From Bradyrhizobium sp. Arg816 (GTDB taxonomy: Bacteria > Pseudomonadota > Alphaproteobacteria > Rhizobiales > Xanthobacteraceae): a stretch of 64,000 nt of DNA. The stretch covers positions 1-64,000 of the forward strand of contig NZ_JAPRAQ010000004.1 of assembly GCF_029989365.1 (NCBI RefSeq), written 5' to 3'. The position numbers were made by a program, and so were the translations under genes. Under the pieces are notes generated by a model, which searched no databases, was not told the DNA's origin, and saw only the letters and a program-made list of their open reading frames with translations. Of the stretch, positions 27,034 to 35,026 are shown piece after piece. The first letter of the stretch is position 1, and the number at the start of each line of letters is the position of its first letter.

Positions 27034-28164
27034 TCACGGCAAACTCAAAAACTCCACCCAGTTCGGCTTCTTGCCGGTGGGATAGGATTTCAGCTTGGCG
27101 AGCGCGCCGCTGCTCTGGTCGATCGCATAGACCGTCATGCTGTCGGAGAGCTCGCCGACCGCGGCGAGGTAACGCCCCGACGGATCGATGTGGAAGCCGC
27201 GCGGCTGCTTCTCCGTCGGCACGCTGCCGATCGTGGTCAGCTTGCCGCTTGTTGCGTCGACCTTGTAGCCGGCGAGCGTGTTGGTGGTGCGCTCGGAGGC
27301 GTAGAGGAAGCGGCCGTCCGGGGTGATGTGGATGTCGGCGGCCCAGGGCTTTTTATCAGGCTCCTTGCCGGAAAAGCCTTCCGGCAGCGCGGTGGTGCGC
27401 TGGATCTCGTCCCAGGCGCCGCTATTGGCCTCATAGCTGAACGCCGCGACGTCGCCGTTCAGTTCATGGACGAGATAGACGAATTTGCCGTTGGGGTGGA
27501 ACACGAAGTGTCGCGGTCCCGATTTCTCCGGCACCTTGGTCACCGGCGGATCGCTCGGCGTCAGCGTGCCCGCCACCGCATCGAACGCGAAGGTCAGCAC
27601 CTGATCCGAACCGAGATTGGTCGCGAACACGAAGCGGTTGTCGGGCGAGGGCAGGAAGGCGTGCGCATTCAGCCCGGTCGGAATCACCTGCTTCGGCTCG
27701 GCCACGACGCCGTTCGGGCTGAGTGGATTCAGCGCGACCTTGTTGCCGCCATAGGAGGCGCTGAACAGGAATTTGCCGCCGCGGTCGGCCGCGATGTTCG
27801 CCATGCTGTCGGCGAGCGGTCCGTTGCCGATATGGCTGAGCTGGCCCGTCTTGGGATCGATCGCGAAGCTCACCGCGAGGAATGGCTGCGAGCGCACGCC
27901 GGCAATCAGCACGCGGTGGTCGGGCGTGATCGCGAGCGGTGTCGAGGAGCCGGGCTTGTCGACGCCGGTGAAGGCGGCGGTCTGCACCGGTGTCATCTCG
28001 CCGCTCTCGGCCAGCTTGAACACGCTGATGTCGTTGCTGTCGGCGTTGCCGACATAGGCGAAGGTCTCGGCCATGCCGGGGCGGACTCCAGGAACGAGGG
28101 TGAGGAAGGCGATTGTGATGGCGGTCGCAGCGCGTGGCGCGATGCGGCGTGTCGGTCTCGACAT
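27034..28164 (-). CDS. Secreted beta-propeller protein of the lactonase (YbhE/PF10282-like) family
   Basis: 376 residues with AAGGAGGAG ideally placed before the ATG. Signal peptide to about residue 32 (VRPGMAE). The rest is a seven-bladed propeller with repeats such as FAYVGNADSNDISVFKL, FLFSASYGGNKVA, FVFATNLGSDQVLTF and FLYASERTTNTLAGYKV. Cytoplasmic relatives hydrolyse 6-phosphogluconolactone, but an exported copy cannot meet that substrate, so the activity here is unknown. It stands alone. Confidence 0.8.
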   Translation of the reverse strand: MSRPTRRIAPRAATAITIAFLTLVPGVRPGMAETFAYVGNADSNDISVFKLAESGEMTPVQTAAFTGVDKPGSSTPLAITPDHRVLIAGVRSQPFLAVSFAIDPKTGQLSHIGNGPLADSMANIAADRGGKFLFSASYGGNKVALNPLSPNGVVAEPKQVIPTGLNAHAFLPSPDNRFVFATNLGSDQVLTFAFDAVAGTLTPSDPPVTKVPEKSGPRHFVFHPNGKFVYLVHELNGDVAAFSYEANSGAWDEIQRTTALPEGFSGKEPDKKPWAADIHITPDGRFLYASERTTNTLAGYKVDATSGKLTTIGSVPTEKQPRGFHIDPSGRYLAAVGELSDSMTVYAIDQSSGALAKLKSYPTGKKPNWVEFLSLP

Positions 28165-28288
28165 GGGGCTCCTCCTTGCAGCGTTACGGCCTTGTCGTTT
28201 TGCCGTGCAGGATAGCGGGTGCCGTGCCGCGGTACCAAATTCCAGTTGGGATCGATCGATGCCGAAATTGTATCGGTCGCGCGGGTGG

Positions 28289-28435
28289 CTACCGCACTGC
28301 GGCCGTCTGGCTGCGGGAGGGCAGATGCGGGCCGGACGCAGTGTTGGGTGCCCCGAGCAGGCCCCACACGGCCACCGCGAGCAGCGCGCAGGTCAAAATG
28401 GTCCAGGCGACCAATCGCTTCCGCATCAGGTCCAT
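28289..28435 (-). CDS. Possible 48-residue membrane protein
   Basis: The frame reads RKRLVAWTILTCALLAVAVWGLLGAP after MDLM, a single membrane helix with a basic N-terminal end, then a polar tail. Two candidate ATGs (28435, 28426) have no strong ribosome binding site. The hydrophobic segment is the only support; the longer upstream frame looks non-coding. Confidence 0.35.
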   Translation of the reverse strand: MDLMRKRLVAWTILTCALLAVAVWGLLGAPNTASGPHLPSRSQTAAVR

Positions 28436-28565
28436 CCGTCGTTTGAAGCCCCCGGGGCCCGGGCATGATCGTGCACTGCAAACGGCGACGATCCTATGAA
28501 CTCGTTCACAGGCACAACATCGCATCGGCATTGCGAACCAATGCCGCGGAAGTGCATTGACCCAT

Positions 28566-28742
28566 ATGCCCCGTGAAAACGACCTCGAAGGCAAGCCCGA
28601 CATGGGCGGCAAGCATGGCGGCCAGAAAGGCCAGCCCAAGCCGCCGCCGCGCCCGCGCGAGGGTCCGCGCGATGAGGACGTCGTGGCAAAGCGCCACACC
28701 GGCCAAACCGATCGCACGCTGCCGGCGACCAAACAAAAATAG
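28566..28742 (+). CDS. Small hydrophilic protein, unknown
   Basis: 58 residues from the ATG at 28566 (a TTG lies at 28557). It is Gly/Pro/Lys-rich and probably unstructured: GKHGGQKGQPKPPPRPREG, ending in LPATKQK. No domain, signal or membrane part. Codon use matches the genome and the frame ends in a clean stop, but the ribosome binding site is weak. Confidence 0.5.
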   Translation: MPRENDLEGKPDMGGKHGGQKGQPKPPPRPREGPRDEDVVAKRHTGQTDRTLPATKQK

Positions 28743-28830
28743 CGCCGTATTTCGCGCGCCGGGAACATCAGCCTCGCCTTGCCGTTATGCTGATCCCGCA
28801 AGCGGACGAGGTCGAACCGGAGGCTGGCAC

Positions 28831-28953
28831 GTGTTTTGGATCTATTGGAACACCGCTTGGTCGCTCATCATCAGCGGCATCATGTTCACCACCATCGTCA
28901 CCCATCCCGACGCCGAGTTCGCCGAGATCCGGGCGGCAAAGCAGTCGAAGTGA
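28831..28953 (+). CDS. 40-residue single-pass membrane protein
   Basis: Starts with GTG; GGAGG lies 7 nt before it (28819-28823). The peptide FWIYWNTAWSLIISGIMFTT is one membrane helix followed by a short charged tail (DAEFAEIRAAKQSK). Short length and unusual start make it easy to miss. Function unknown; it is the first of several tiny membrane proteins in this stretch. Confidence 0.65.
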   Translation: MFWIYWNTAWSLIISGIMFTTIVTHPDAEFAEIRAAKQSK

Positions 28954-28979
28954 GCGCCCGCGCCTGAGGCCCGATCTTC

Positions 28980-29029
28980 AGGGCTTGATCTCCAGGGCTT
29001 GATCTCAAAGGCTTGATCTCAAGGGCTTG
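28980..29029. repeat. 14-bp tandem repeat, about 3.6 copies
   Basis: AGGGCTTGATCTCC, AGGGCTTGATCTCA, AAGGCTTGATCTCA and AGGGCTTG follow each other without gaps, downstream of the 40-residue gene. Non-coding. It could vary in copy number by slippage. Confidence 0.85.
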
Positions 29030-29305
29030 CCGGCACATCGGCAGCTGCGGCGCTTCGATCGCGAGGCTTCACGCGATCCGGTCGACGTGTGGCCAAGGCT
29101 TTGCAGGCAAGGCTTTATCGATTGACAGGGCCGCGCGAGAGTGGTCACGTGACAGCAGGAAGTTGCATCGCTGTGACAAGCGCATCGACTTGTCCGAAGC
29201 TGGCGACCAAAGTCGCAGCGCTATCCTCAAAATCGCAATGAAGCTCCTGCGCAATTGGCTGCATGCAGGGCGTGTCGCATTTGCAGCCCCAAGCGAGGAG
29301 GATCG

Positions 29306-29587
29306 ATGCAGGTACTCGTCAGAGACAACAATATCGAACAGGCACTCCGTGTTCTCAAGAAGAAGATGCAACGCGAAGGCGTCTTCCGGGAAATGAAGCA
29401 GCGGCGTTCCTACGAAAAGCCTTCGGAGAAAAAGACTCGCGAGAAATCCGACGCGGTTCGGCGCGCCCGCAAGCTCGCGCGAAAGCAGGCAATCCGGGAA
29501 GGATTGCTGCCCGCGCCGCCGAAGAAGAAGCCTTTTGAGCGCAAGCCGCCCCTGCCGGAGGTCAAGGCTCGGGTCCCTATAGCCTGA
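29306..29587 (+). CDS. rpsU: 30S ribosomal protein S21
   Basis: 93 residues from the ATG at 29306, with GAGGAGG just upstream. The S21 core is plain: [20 protein letters not shown], then [21 protein letters not shown], and an Arg/Lys-rich helix. The last 20 or so residues ([20 protein letters not shown]) extend past the usual S21 end. S21 helps mRNA binding on the small subunit. Its 3' end overlaps the convergent gene 29577-29855 by 11 bp. Confidence 0.92.
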   Translation: MQVLVRDNNIEQALRVLKKKMQREGVFREMKQRRSYEKPSEKKTREKSDAVRRARKLARKQAIREGLLPAPPKKKPFERKPPLPEVKARVPIA

Positions 29588-29855
29588 AGTCGATGCCTCG
29601 CAGCACGATGCCGGGCGGCGTGCCTTCGAACTCCGTCGCGCGATATTTGCTCGCCGCACGTGCTTCGATGCGATCGCGCAGGCGAGTGAACTGGGCTTCA
29701 CGTTGCTCGGGCCTGACCTGCGGGCTGGGCTCGAGGTAGTCCATCGCCGATGTCGAGATTGCGCAAGGAATCTCCCTGGCGCCGTCATGCATCGAGAACC
29801 TGACGATCATCCGATCGTATTCGTGGCTGATGAAGCGGCCGCTGGTCAATGTCAT
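29577..29855 (-). CDS. DUF1488-like small protein
   Basis: 92 residues, with CGGAG before the ATG. The pattern [19 protein letters not shown], followed by a helical [18 protein letters not shown] and a final GIVLRGIDF, fits the DUF1488 family of short bacterial proteins. Function unknown. It overlaps the end of rpsU tail to tail, so no separate terminator can exist between the two. Confidence 0.65.
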   Translation of the reverse strand: MTLTSGRFISHEYDRMIVRFSMHDGAREIPCAISTSAMDYLEPSPQVRPEQREAQFTRLRDRIEARAASKYRATEFEGTPPGIVLRGIDFRL

Positions 29856-29973
29856 GGTTTACTCCGTCACCTGATTGCTTCTTGGCACGATCGCCCCCTC
29901 AAATGATCGCCGCCCGATCCCCGGTCGGCCGCAGCATGGCGCGTGTCGAGACCGCAGGCGGCCGTCGTTTGCC

Positions 29974-30270
29974 TCACTCATCCCCCGACAGCCGGACGAA
30001 ATCGTCAAACAGCGCTGCCACCAGCGCGCGGTGTCGTGTGTCCTCGGCGGGCAGGCTCGCAGCATAGAGGTTGAGCAGATGGCGCGCTTTCACCGCCGCC
30101 TCCGGCCAGGACGTCGCGGGCACCGTCATCATGCGGTTCTCGAGATCGGCCTCGCGCTCGCGCAGCTCCCTGACATTGGCCTCGACCTCGGCCAGCGCGC
30201 GGCGCAGGTCGGTCGCCTTCTGCGCGGCCATGCCGCGGTGCTTGTCGAGATCGACGGTGCGGTCAGTCAT
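29974..30270 (-). CDS. Small helical protein, unknown
   Basis: 98 residues from the ATG at 30270. Residues 10-48 form a likely coiled coil (RRALAEVEANVRELREREAD); the rest is helical (ARHLLNLYAASL). The start overlaps the preceding gene's stop by 8 bp, so it is the second gene of a two-gene operon with 30263-30529. No domain recognised. Confidence 0.6.
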   Translation of the reverse strand: MTDRTVDLDKHRGMAAQKATDLRRALAEVEANVRELREREADLENRMMTVPATSWPEAAVKARHLLNLYAASLPAEDTRHRALVAALFDDFVRLSGDE

Positions 30271-30529
30271 TGGTCGCGCTCGCGTCTGCGGCCTGCGCGT
30301 TCGCAAGATCAACCGAGCCGATCGACAGCATCTCCATGGCGCCGCGGGGGCCTTCGGCAGGCACGGTGATCATCGTGGCAACGCGGCGATAGGCCGCGAA
30401 GGTCAGGCCCTCGATCGTCTCCTCGTCAGTGACGACGTCATAGGCGCCGGCCGGCAAGATGCGCTCGACGCCGCGGATGCGGAACGGATGCCTGAAGGTG
30501 ACGGTTTCTCGCCGCGAGCGGATGGTCAT
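30263..30529 (-). CDS. Small protein, unknown
   Basis: 88 residues from the ATG at 30529; a frame extending to 30601 is possible but adds a Cys/Trp-rich stretch with no support. The visible pattern ETVTFRHPFRIRGVERILPA then AGAYDVVTDEETIEGLTFAA suggests a small beta domain. First gene of a pair with 29974-30270. Function unknown. Confidence 0.6.
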   Translation of the reverse strand: MTIRSRRETVTFRHPFRIRGVERILPAGAYDVVTDEETIEGLTFAAYRRVATMITVPAEGPRGAMEMLSIGSVDLANAQAADASATND

Positions 30530-30786
30530 GCACGCCTGCCTTTCGCAAGTGAAGCCCCAACCGGTGCCGGCTGTCACGACCATGCGCGCATGCCACGGCA
30601 ATAGCCAGCACTATCGTCGCCGCGCCGGCAAGCGACGATGTTACGGCGCAGCCGTCATTTGCGCGGTATTTTAACCCTCGCTATCGGCTCGGTGCGGGCG
30701 TAGGGTCGTCACCGCACGTCTCAACGACTTCGACCGGTGACTGAGGGTCACGTGTGCTCCCGCCGAAGGCTTCGCAGGAGCGTTCG

Positions 30787-30885
30787 ATGGCGCGAGTTCG
30801 CATCGCGGATCGGATCGTGCCGCCGGTCATCGTTCCGCTGTTTCTTCTGCTTCTCGTCTGCGCGGGCGGCATCCTCAATGGCTAG
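30787..30885 (+). CDS. 32-residue single-pass membrane protein
   Basis: AGGAG lies 7 nt upstream of the ATG. The peptide begins MARVRIADRIVPPVIVP and continues with FLLLLVCAGGILNG, a basic N-terminus and one membrane helix. The stop codon lies inside the start of the next gene (8-bp overlap, start at 30878), which suggests translational coupling. Too short for most gene finders. Function unknown. Confidence 0.6.
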   Translation: MARVRIADRIVPPVIVPLFLLLLVCAGGILNG

Positions 30886-31222
30886 GGCAACAATTGTGCC
30901 GTATCTGATCAGTGGAACCAACGAATACGGCAGTTCCAATCTCGGTCGCGGCAATGCGATGGTCGCGCGGCGCCTCGCGCGAAAATTGCTGCGCGAAGGC
31001 TACATGGACGTCAAGGTCTGCACCCCTCGTGGACGGCTGCTGCAATCGGATGAGCTCGACGAGCTCAAACCACCAATGGAGAGCGACATGGCAAAGGGCC
31101 AGCAACGCAGTAATCGCGAAACCAAGAAGCCGAAGAAGGAAAAATCCAAGGTGATCGCCGCGGCCCCGAGCCGCAAGGAAGCCGCCTGGCAACCGGATTT
31201 CGGACCGGCGAAGAAGAAGTAG
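30878..31222 (+). CDS. Small basic protein with a second internal start
   Basis: 114 residues from the ATG at 30878. Residues 1-70 contain NAMVARRLARKLLREGYMDV then KVCTPRGRLLQSDELDEL, which looks genuinely coding. In frame, at 31088, a second ATG with GGAG 6 nt upstream starts a 44-residue Lys-rich protein (AKGQQRSNRETKKPKKEK ... DFGPAKKK), a form I recognise as a stand-alone small protein in relatives. Either one long protein or two products are made. Function unknown. Confidence 0.6.
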   Translation: MARATIVPYLISGTNEYGSSNLGRGNAMVARRLARKLLREGYMDVKVCTPRGRLLQSDELDELKPPMESDMAKGQQRSNRETKKPKKEKSKVIAAAPSRKEAAWQPDFGPAKKK

Positions 31223-31262
31223 CGAGGCGCCGACACAAGGGCGCAGAGAAAAAGTGCGCGCG

Positions 31263-31375
31263 CTAAGCCGCCGCCGCCTGCGCCGACAGCAGCTGCCGCA
31301 ACTTGGCCGCAGGCACGGCCGGGCTGAACAGCCAGCCCTGCATCTGGCTGCAGAAGCTGCGGTCGATCTTGATCT
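31263..31375 (-). pseudogene. Remnant of a GGDEF-EAL gene 3' end
   Basis: Read on the minus strand it gives IKIDRSF joined directly to CSQMQGWLFSPAVPAAKLRQ and a stop at 31263. The intact gene at 36643-39306 has the same two blocks, but 46 codons apart. By eye, 85 of 92 positions match at 31261-31352 versus 36641-36732, and the next 23 match at 31353-31375 versus 36871-36893. No upstream part of the gene is present. The remnant is in the same orientation as the intact gene. Confidence 0.85.
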
Positions 31376-31430
31376 CGCCGCAGGTCGCGCTCGGCTTGCG
31401 CGCCACGATTCTTTTCTTTCCCCAAATCCC

Positions 31431-31444
31431 TTGATTTTAATCAA
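31431..31444 (+). promoter_or_regulatory. FixK/FNR-type box upstream of the Spy-like gene
   Basis: TTGATTTTAATCAA is a perfect TTGAT-N4-ATCAA palindrome. Its centre is 73 bp before the ATG at 31511. With the activator centred near -41, transcription would begin about 32 nt before the gene. Confidence 0.8.
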
Positions 31445-31510
31445 TGCGACGTCGCGTTGCCGACCATTGTTAGCGTGGTGCCTGGGGGCCGCTTACCTAG
31501 GAGTTCACCG

Positions 31511-32026
31511 ATGATGAAAATAGTAGTGATCGGAACAGCTGCGCTCCTTCTTGCCGCACCATCGATTGCCAACGCGCAATCTCCGTCCCCTGCGACGCCG
31601 GAACGGCTGAACACAGTGGACCGGAGTACATTGATGGACATGCGGATCGATCTGACCAAGGCCGCGTTGCAGCTGACACCTGACCAGGAAAAACTCTGGC
31701 CGCCTGTCGAGAGCGCCATTCGTGCCAGGGCGGAAGATCGGAAGGCCCGTGTTGCAAAGATCTCGGAAACAGTGGGTAGACGGGCCGACCAAAATGCCGT
31801 CGAAACCATGCGTAATCGTGACCCCATCGCCTTCTTGCAACGACGCTCGGAGGCATTGGCTCAACGATCCGCCGATCTGGATAAACTCGCCGAGGCGTGG
31901 CAGCCACTCTACAAGACCCTCAGTCCCGAACAGAGGCAGCGCATGGGGGCCCTCGCGGTCCTTGTGCTTCATGACATGAGCGATGTCGTGGAACGACGTC
32001 GTGCGCAGGCCGAGGACGAGGACTGA
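31511..32026 (+). CDS. Spy/CpxP-like LTXXQ periplasmic protein
   Basis: 171 residues, AGGAG 7 nt before the ATG. Signal peptide KIVVIGTAALLLAAPSIANA, cleaved before QSPS. The helical LTXXQ pattern occurs twice: LTPDQEKLWPPVESAI (about residue 55) and LSPEQRQRMGALAVLVLHD (about 138). Spy-type proteins are ATP-independent chaperones in the periplasm. The perfect FixK/FNR box upstream indicates induction at low oxygen. It lies just right of the GGDEF-EAL remnant. Confidence 0.82.
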   Translation: MMKIVVIGTAALLLAAPSIANAQSPSPATPERLNTVDRSTLMDMRIDLTKAALQLTPDQEKLWPPVESAIRARAEDRKARVAKISETVGRRADQNAVETMRNRDPIAFLQRRSEALAQRSADLDKLAEAWQPLYKTLSPEQRQRMGALAVLVLHDMSDVVERRRAQAEDED

Positions 32027-32090
32027 AGCAGGATGTCGATCCATACCCGCCGCGCGACGGTCTGGACCTGCGCGGCTAATTAACTTTAAG

Positions 32091-32129
32091 CCTGGGGATG
32101 TCCCCTTTGCCAAGGTCGACATCCCCGGG
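32091..32129. terminator. Bidirectional terminator-like hairpin
   Basis: CCTGGGGATGTC and GACATCCCCGGG pair over 12 bp with one G-T wobble, around a 15-nt loop. It lies between the convergent genes ending at 32026 and 32168. No clear T-run, so it may act as a transcript-end stabiliser. Confidence 0.5.
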
Positions 32130-32167
32130 CCATATGCGCGACTGTCGGGGGGCCGCGTTCGTTCGAA

Positions 32168-33067
32168 CTAACCCTCGGATTGATCGGCGACGTCTCCCAG
32201 TTTGTGGACCTCGACGCGCACTGACATGCCGAGGCTGTCCTCGGAGCTTCCGAACCATGATCCCGAAAGGGGCACGGCCTGAGCGGGGTGCCGCGCGAGC
32301 GCGACGGGGATGAGATCGAATCCGGCGTTGATGTGATTGGTCGGATCGTAGTTCATCCAGCCGGCGCCGGGCAGGAACACCTGCAGCCACGCGTGGGTGG
32401 CGCCCGAACCGGTCATCCCGATCTCGCCCCCATCGAGCGCCGCATCATAAATGTAACCGCTGACAAAGCGGGCCGCGAAGCCAAGCCGGCGCAACGCCTC
32501 GATCATGAGCCACGCATAGTCCCTGCACGTTCCGGACCTTGAGTGCAAAGTTTGCGCGGGTGGGAGGGTCCCCTCCGCCTCCCGCGCCTGGTAGGTGAAT
32601 TCGTCGCGGAAGGCGTCGAGCATCTGCTGGAGAGCGCCGATCGTTTTGCCGTTGACGACAAAGCTCCTGGCCCACTCCGCGAGGGCGAGATCAAGGTCCT
32701 CTGTGTGCGGGCGCATGAAGCCGGCGAGGTCGTTCCACTCATCCGGCGTGTACTGCACAGGGGCTCGCTCGGCTCGTCGCTCCAGCACGAACTGCCCCAC
32801 GTCCTTGGCCCCGAAATGAATGCCCCGAAACTGAAACGTAAAGGTCAGCTCCCTGCCGGGCTCCTCGATCTCGATCTCGGCTACGCTGTTGGAAAGGCTG
32901 TCGCTAATCCAGCGGATTCGAGAGCCAAGATTGGTGCTTGCGGACCAGCTCAGCAAACGGCCCCCCGTTCCGGGTCTCGGCAAAAACATTGCGCGATGCA
33001 TGCCAAACGTCACCGGCTTGGCATAGCTGTAGGTGGTGGTGTGCTTGATCTCGAAGAGAATGCCCAT
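32168..33067 (-). CDS. Transglutaminase-like cysteine protease family protein
   Basis: 299 residues from the ATG at 33067 with GGAGG 5 nt upstream. The N-terminal 100 or so residues form the beta-rich domain usual in bacterial transglutaminase-like proteins (IKHTTTYSYAKPV then FGMHRAMFLPRP). The core domain has the catalytic triad: Cys in SGTCRDYAWLM, His in SGATHAWLQVF, Asp in WMNYDPTNH. No signal peptide. The substrate is unknown; relatives act as peptidases or amide-bond forming enzymes. Confidence 0.82.
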   Translation of the reverse strand: MGILFEIKHTTTYSYAKPVTFGMHRAMFLPRPGTGGRLLSWSASTNLGSRIRWISDSLSNSVAEIEIEEPGRELTFTFQFRGIHFGAKDVGQFVLERRAERAPVQYTPDEWNDLAGFMRPHTEDLDLALAEWARSFVVNGKTIGALQQMLDAFRDEFTYQAREAEGTLPPAQTLHSRSGTCRDYAWLMIEALRRLGFAARFVSGYIYDAALDGGEIGMTGSGATHAWLQVFLPGAGWMNYDPTNHINAGFDLIPVALARHPAQAVPLSGSWFGSSEDSLGMSVRVEVHKLGDVADQSEG

Positions 33068-33341
33068 CGCACCTCCGAGCTTGATCGAATGACTCCTGGG
33101 CGAGCGCGCCATCAGGTCGATGTCGTCATTCCGATACCGCGCGGCATCTGCTCGATTCGCGCGGTTGAAGAGACGAAAGCAGCTTTCGTGTTCGCTGCGC
33201 ATGCGAATGCGTCAGCGTCGTTGCCTATCCAGGCAAATAAGCGCCCGTGGAGCGCCGGTTGGCTCTGCGATCAGAACGAGCTGCGAGGCCTGAGTGAAGC
33301 TGCTCGGGACCACGACATCGAACTCGAGGTCCGGAAGTGTC

Positions 33342-33614
33342 TCAGCGACACACGTAGGCGCCATTCACCAGCACGCGCACACAGGCTGTACCGGCGGCCG
33401 CCGCACCGACCGCAGCTCCCCCTACGACTGCCCGTCGCGTCTGTCTGCGCGCAACGCCTGCGACGCTCACCGGCGTCGCCGGTCGTCCGACCCTCGCTTC
33501 TGCGCCCTGTATAAGCGACAGGCCGTCGCTCTCCGACCAATTGATCGCGCCAAATCCGCATGCCAGCCCGATTGCTACGAATGCGACCCGCATTCCACCA
33601 GTCCGCTTCATCAT
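33342..33614 (-). CDS. Small secreted protein, WSEQRG family (member A)
   Basis: 90 residues with GAGGAGG before tandem ATGs. A hydrophobic N-terminus (MRVAFVAIGLACGFGAI) is followed by NWSESDGLSL and AEARVGRPATPVSVAGV with ARRQTRRA, nearly the same blocks as in the protein at 35196-35711. The end GTACVRVLVNGAYVCR has two Cys that probably form a disulfide. A FixK-type box (33678-33691) is centred 70 bp upstream. Function unknown; exported or membrane-anchored. Confidence 0.72.
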   Translation of the reverse strand: MMKRTGGMRVAFVAIGLACGFGAINWSESDGLSLIQGAEARVGRPATPVSVAGVARRQTRRAVVGGAAVGAAAAGTACVRVLVNGAYVCR

Positions 33615-33677
33615 GAGCCTCCTCGTGGTCAGTGTGTGCCTTGCCTGCCGAGACTTCCCCCATGGCGAACGCGTCGC

Positions 33678-33691
33678 TTGATCCACATCAA
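33678..33691 (-). promoter_or_regulatory. FixK/FNR-type box upstream of secreted protein A
   Basis: TTGATCCACATCAA (plus-strand reading) has perfect TTGA-N6-TCAA arms. Its centre is 70 bp before the start at 33614, the same distance as at three other genes nearby. Confidence 0.75.
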
Positions 33692-33895
33692 CGGCGCGAA
33701 GCTATCTTGGACGAGGTTGCCATTCGGAAGTTTGGCAAAAGCTGCATAGCGCACGATATAATCCCGAGCCTTCGTGCTCTCGGAGCTATGCTGAGCCGCG
33801 GAGCACGACGCAGCGAAGCCTTCTCCGAGGCAGGTGCGTCCTCGACAGAAGGCGGTGAAACGGCGCATGCCGCCCGAGATTTGAGAAGGCCTGCC

Positions 33896-34093
33896 ATGCT
33901 CGAAGGTCTGATCTATCTGGTCATCAACATCGTTGTCGTTGGTCTCGTGATTTGGCTATTGCGCTTCTTGATCGAGTTGAACCCCCTTGGCGGACCTTTG
34001 CGGCGCGTCGCCAACGTCGCGGTGGTGGTGATGGGTGTACTGATAATCGTCATGTTGCTCATGAACTTCGTGGGCAAGCATCTCATCGCCTAG
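33896..34093 (+). CDS. 65-residue two-helix membrane protein
   Basis: GAGAAGG lies 6 nt before the ATG at 33896. Two hydrophobic segments (about 5-27 and 41-60) flank a short loop with ELNPLGGPLRRV. The protein is almost entirely membrane. It resembles small inner-membrane proteins such as Thivi_2564-type families of alphaproteobacteria; that likeness is general. Function unknown. Confidence 0.7.
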   Translation: MLEGLIYLVINIVVVGLVIWLLRFLIELNPLGGPLRRVANVAVVVMGVLIIVMLLMNFVGKHLIA

Positions 34094-34643
34094 CGCTCGC
34101 ATGGCCTCAGGGCCTGTCAAACTCTAAGCCCGCAGAGTCCAGGCATGACGGGCTTACAGCCTCGTCTCTCCATCAAGGCTGCTCGCAGGTTTGAGGAGCG
34201 AAACAGCCGTGACGCCGTGCCAATCGTCCTCAGGCGGATGCAAATTGCTCATCATCCAACCCATGACGATTGGGGATGTCAGCGGATCAGAAGAATACTC
34301 ATTTGACGAACGAGGTTTGCAGCCCGCCGTGAGCCACGCGCGCACATTGATGCGCGGGCGCTCGCCCCGCAGGGAACACAATTGTCGCCATCCCCGGACA
34401 AGCATGATCGACCTGTACTGCTCTGGAGCCCACCGAACCGACCTGCGGGTGCACACTTACGCGAGAGGTCGGTCACTCATTAGGAGCTTGAAATTGCTGC
34501 TCGCGCCATTGTCCGAAAGGGAAGCTGCGGTAACGGGTGACGCCTGCGTAGCTTCGCCAGTGTTAACTCCTGCCGACGCGACGAACTAGTTTTTCGCGCG
34601 TTGGAACTGCGGGAGGCCGATCAGATGCCAGCGCGATGGTGGT
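34094..34643. other. Low-GC intergenic stretch without a supported gene
   Basis: About 550 bp of lower GC than the rest of the window. Two overlapping open frames on opposite strands (34191-34589 plus and 34154-34456 minus) exist, but neither has a convincing ribosome binding site. The minus-strand frame near 34160-34290 (PLTSPIVMGWMMSNLHPP then EDDWHGVTAVSLL) has the better codon bias and may be a decayed gene. Confidence 0.4.
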
Positions 34644-34880
34644 TCACTGGTACAGCGCGCAAACGCCTGCATTCCATCGTACGCACCTGCGGACGTCCCG
34701 GCGGGTCTGGCGGATTGTGGTTCTGGCTACGCACGCGCCGCCAACCATTGTCCTACCTGGCCCGCAGCCGGCAGCGACTTGCGTGATGAGATCGTCCGAA
34801 TGAATCGGCGCGCGTGGCATTGCCTGCGTCGATGACGCGATGGCTAACGCAAAACCTGCAACAGCAAATAACCTGATCAT
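34644..34880 (-). CDS. Small secreted Cys-rich protein (member D)
   Basis: 78 residues, AAGGAG before the ATG. Signal peptide IRLFAVAGFALAIASSTQA, cleaved before MPRAP. The mature part has AAGCGPGRTMVGGACVARTT and RRCVRWNAGVCALYQ: four Cys likely paired. It lacks the WSEQRG block of its neighbours but shares size, export and place. A box-like TTGA-N6-GCAA at 34894 is too close to the start to work as an activator site. Function unknown. Confidence 0.68.
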   Translation of the reverse strand: MIRLFAVAGFALAIASSTQAMPRAPIHSDDLITQVAAGCGPGRTMVGGACVARTTIRQTRRDVRRCVRWNAGVCALYQ

Positions 34881-34971
34881 CGTCACTCTCCTTTTGAAAT
34901 CACGCAAAGCAAGGCTGGTGCCTTTCGAAGGCAACATCAATCCACATGCAGGACCAGGAAGAGTTTGATCT

Positions 34972-34996
34972 GGAGGCGGCCGTTTGGACCGCCTCC
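34972..34996 (-). terminator. Hairpin downstream of a decayed secreted-protein gene
   Basis: GGAGGCGG and CCGCCTCC form a perfect 8-bp stem around a 9-nt loop. It lies 30 bp beyond the gene fragment at 35027, as the hairpin at 35919-35942 lies beyond the related intact gene, so gene end and terminator seem to have been duplicated together. Confidence 0.55.
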
Positions 34997-35026
34997 TGGT
35001 CGCTGCGTGTTTCCTTGCGGACCGAC

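Noticed and set aside
28980..29029. Tandem repeat considered as a CRISPR array
   Set aside because: Units are only 14 bp, directly adjacent without spacers, and no cas gene is near.
31000..31425. Minus-strand frames of 141 and 189 codons around 30875-31444
   Set aside because: They cross the EAL remnant in the wrong frame and oppose the small basic protein gene; the in-frame remnant explains the similarity.
34154..34589. Two overlapping open frames on opposite strands, 34191-34589 (plus) and 34154-34456 (minus)
   Set aside because: Neither has a clear ribosome binding site or recognisable domain; kept only as a note in the intergenic entry.
34894..34907. FixK-like TTGAAATCACGCAA before the small Cys-rich gene at 34644-34880
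   Set aside because: Its centre is only about 20 bp before the start codon and it overlaps the ribosome binding site region, so it cannot act as an activator site like the four boxes at 67-73 bp.
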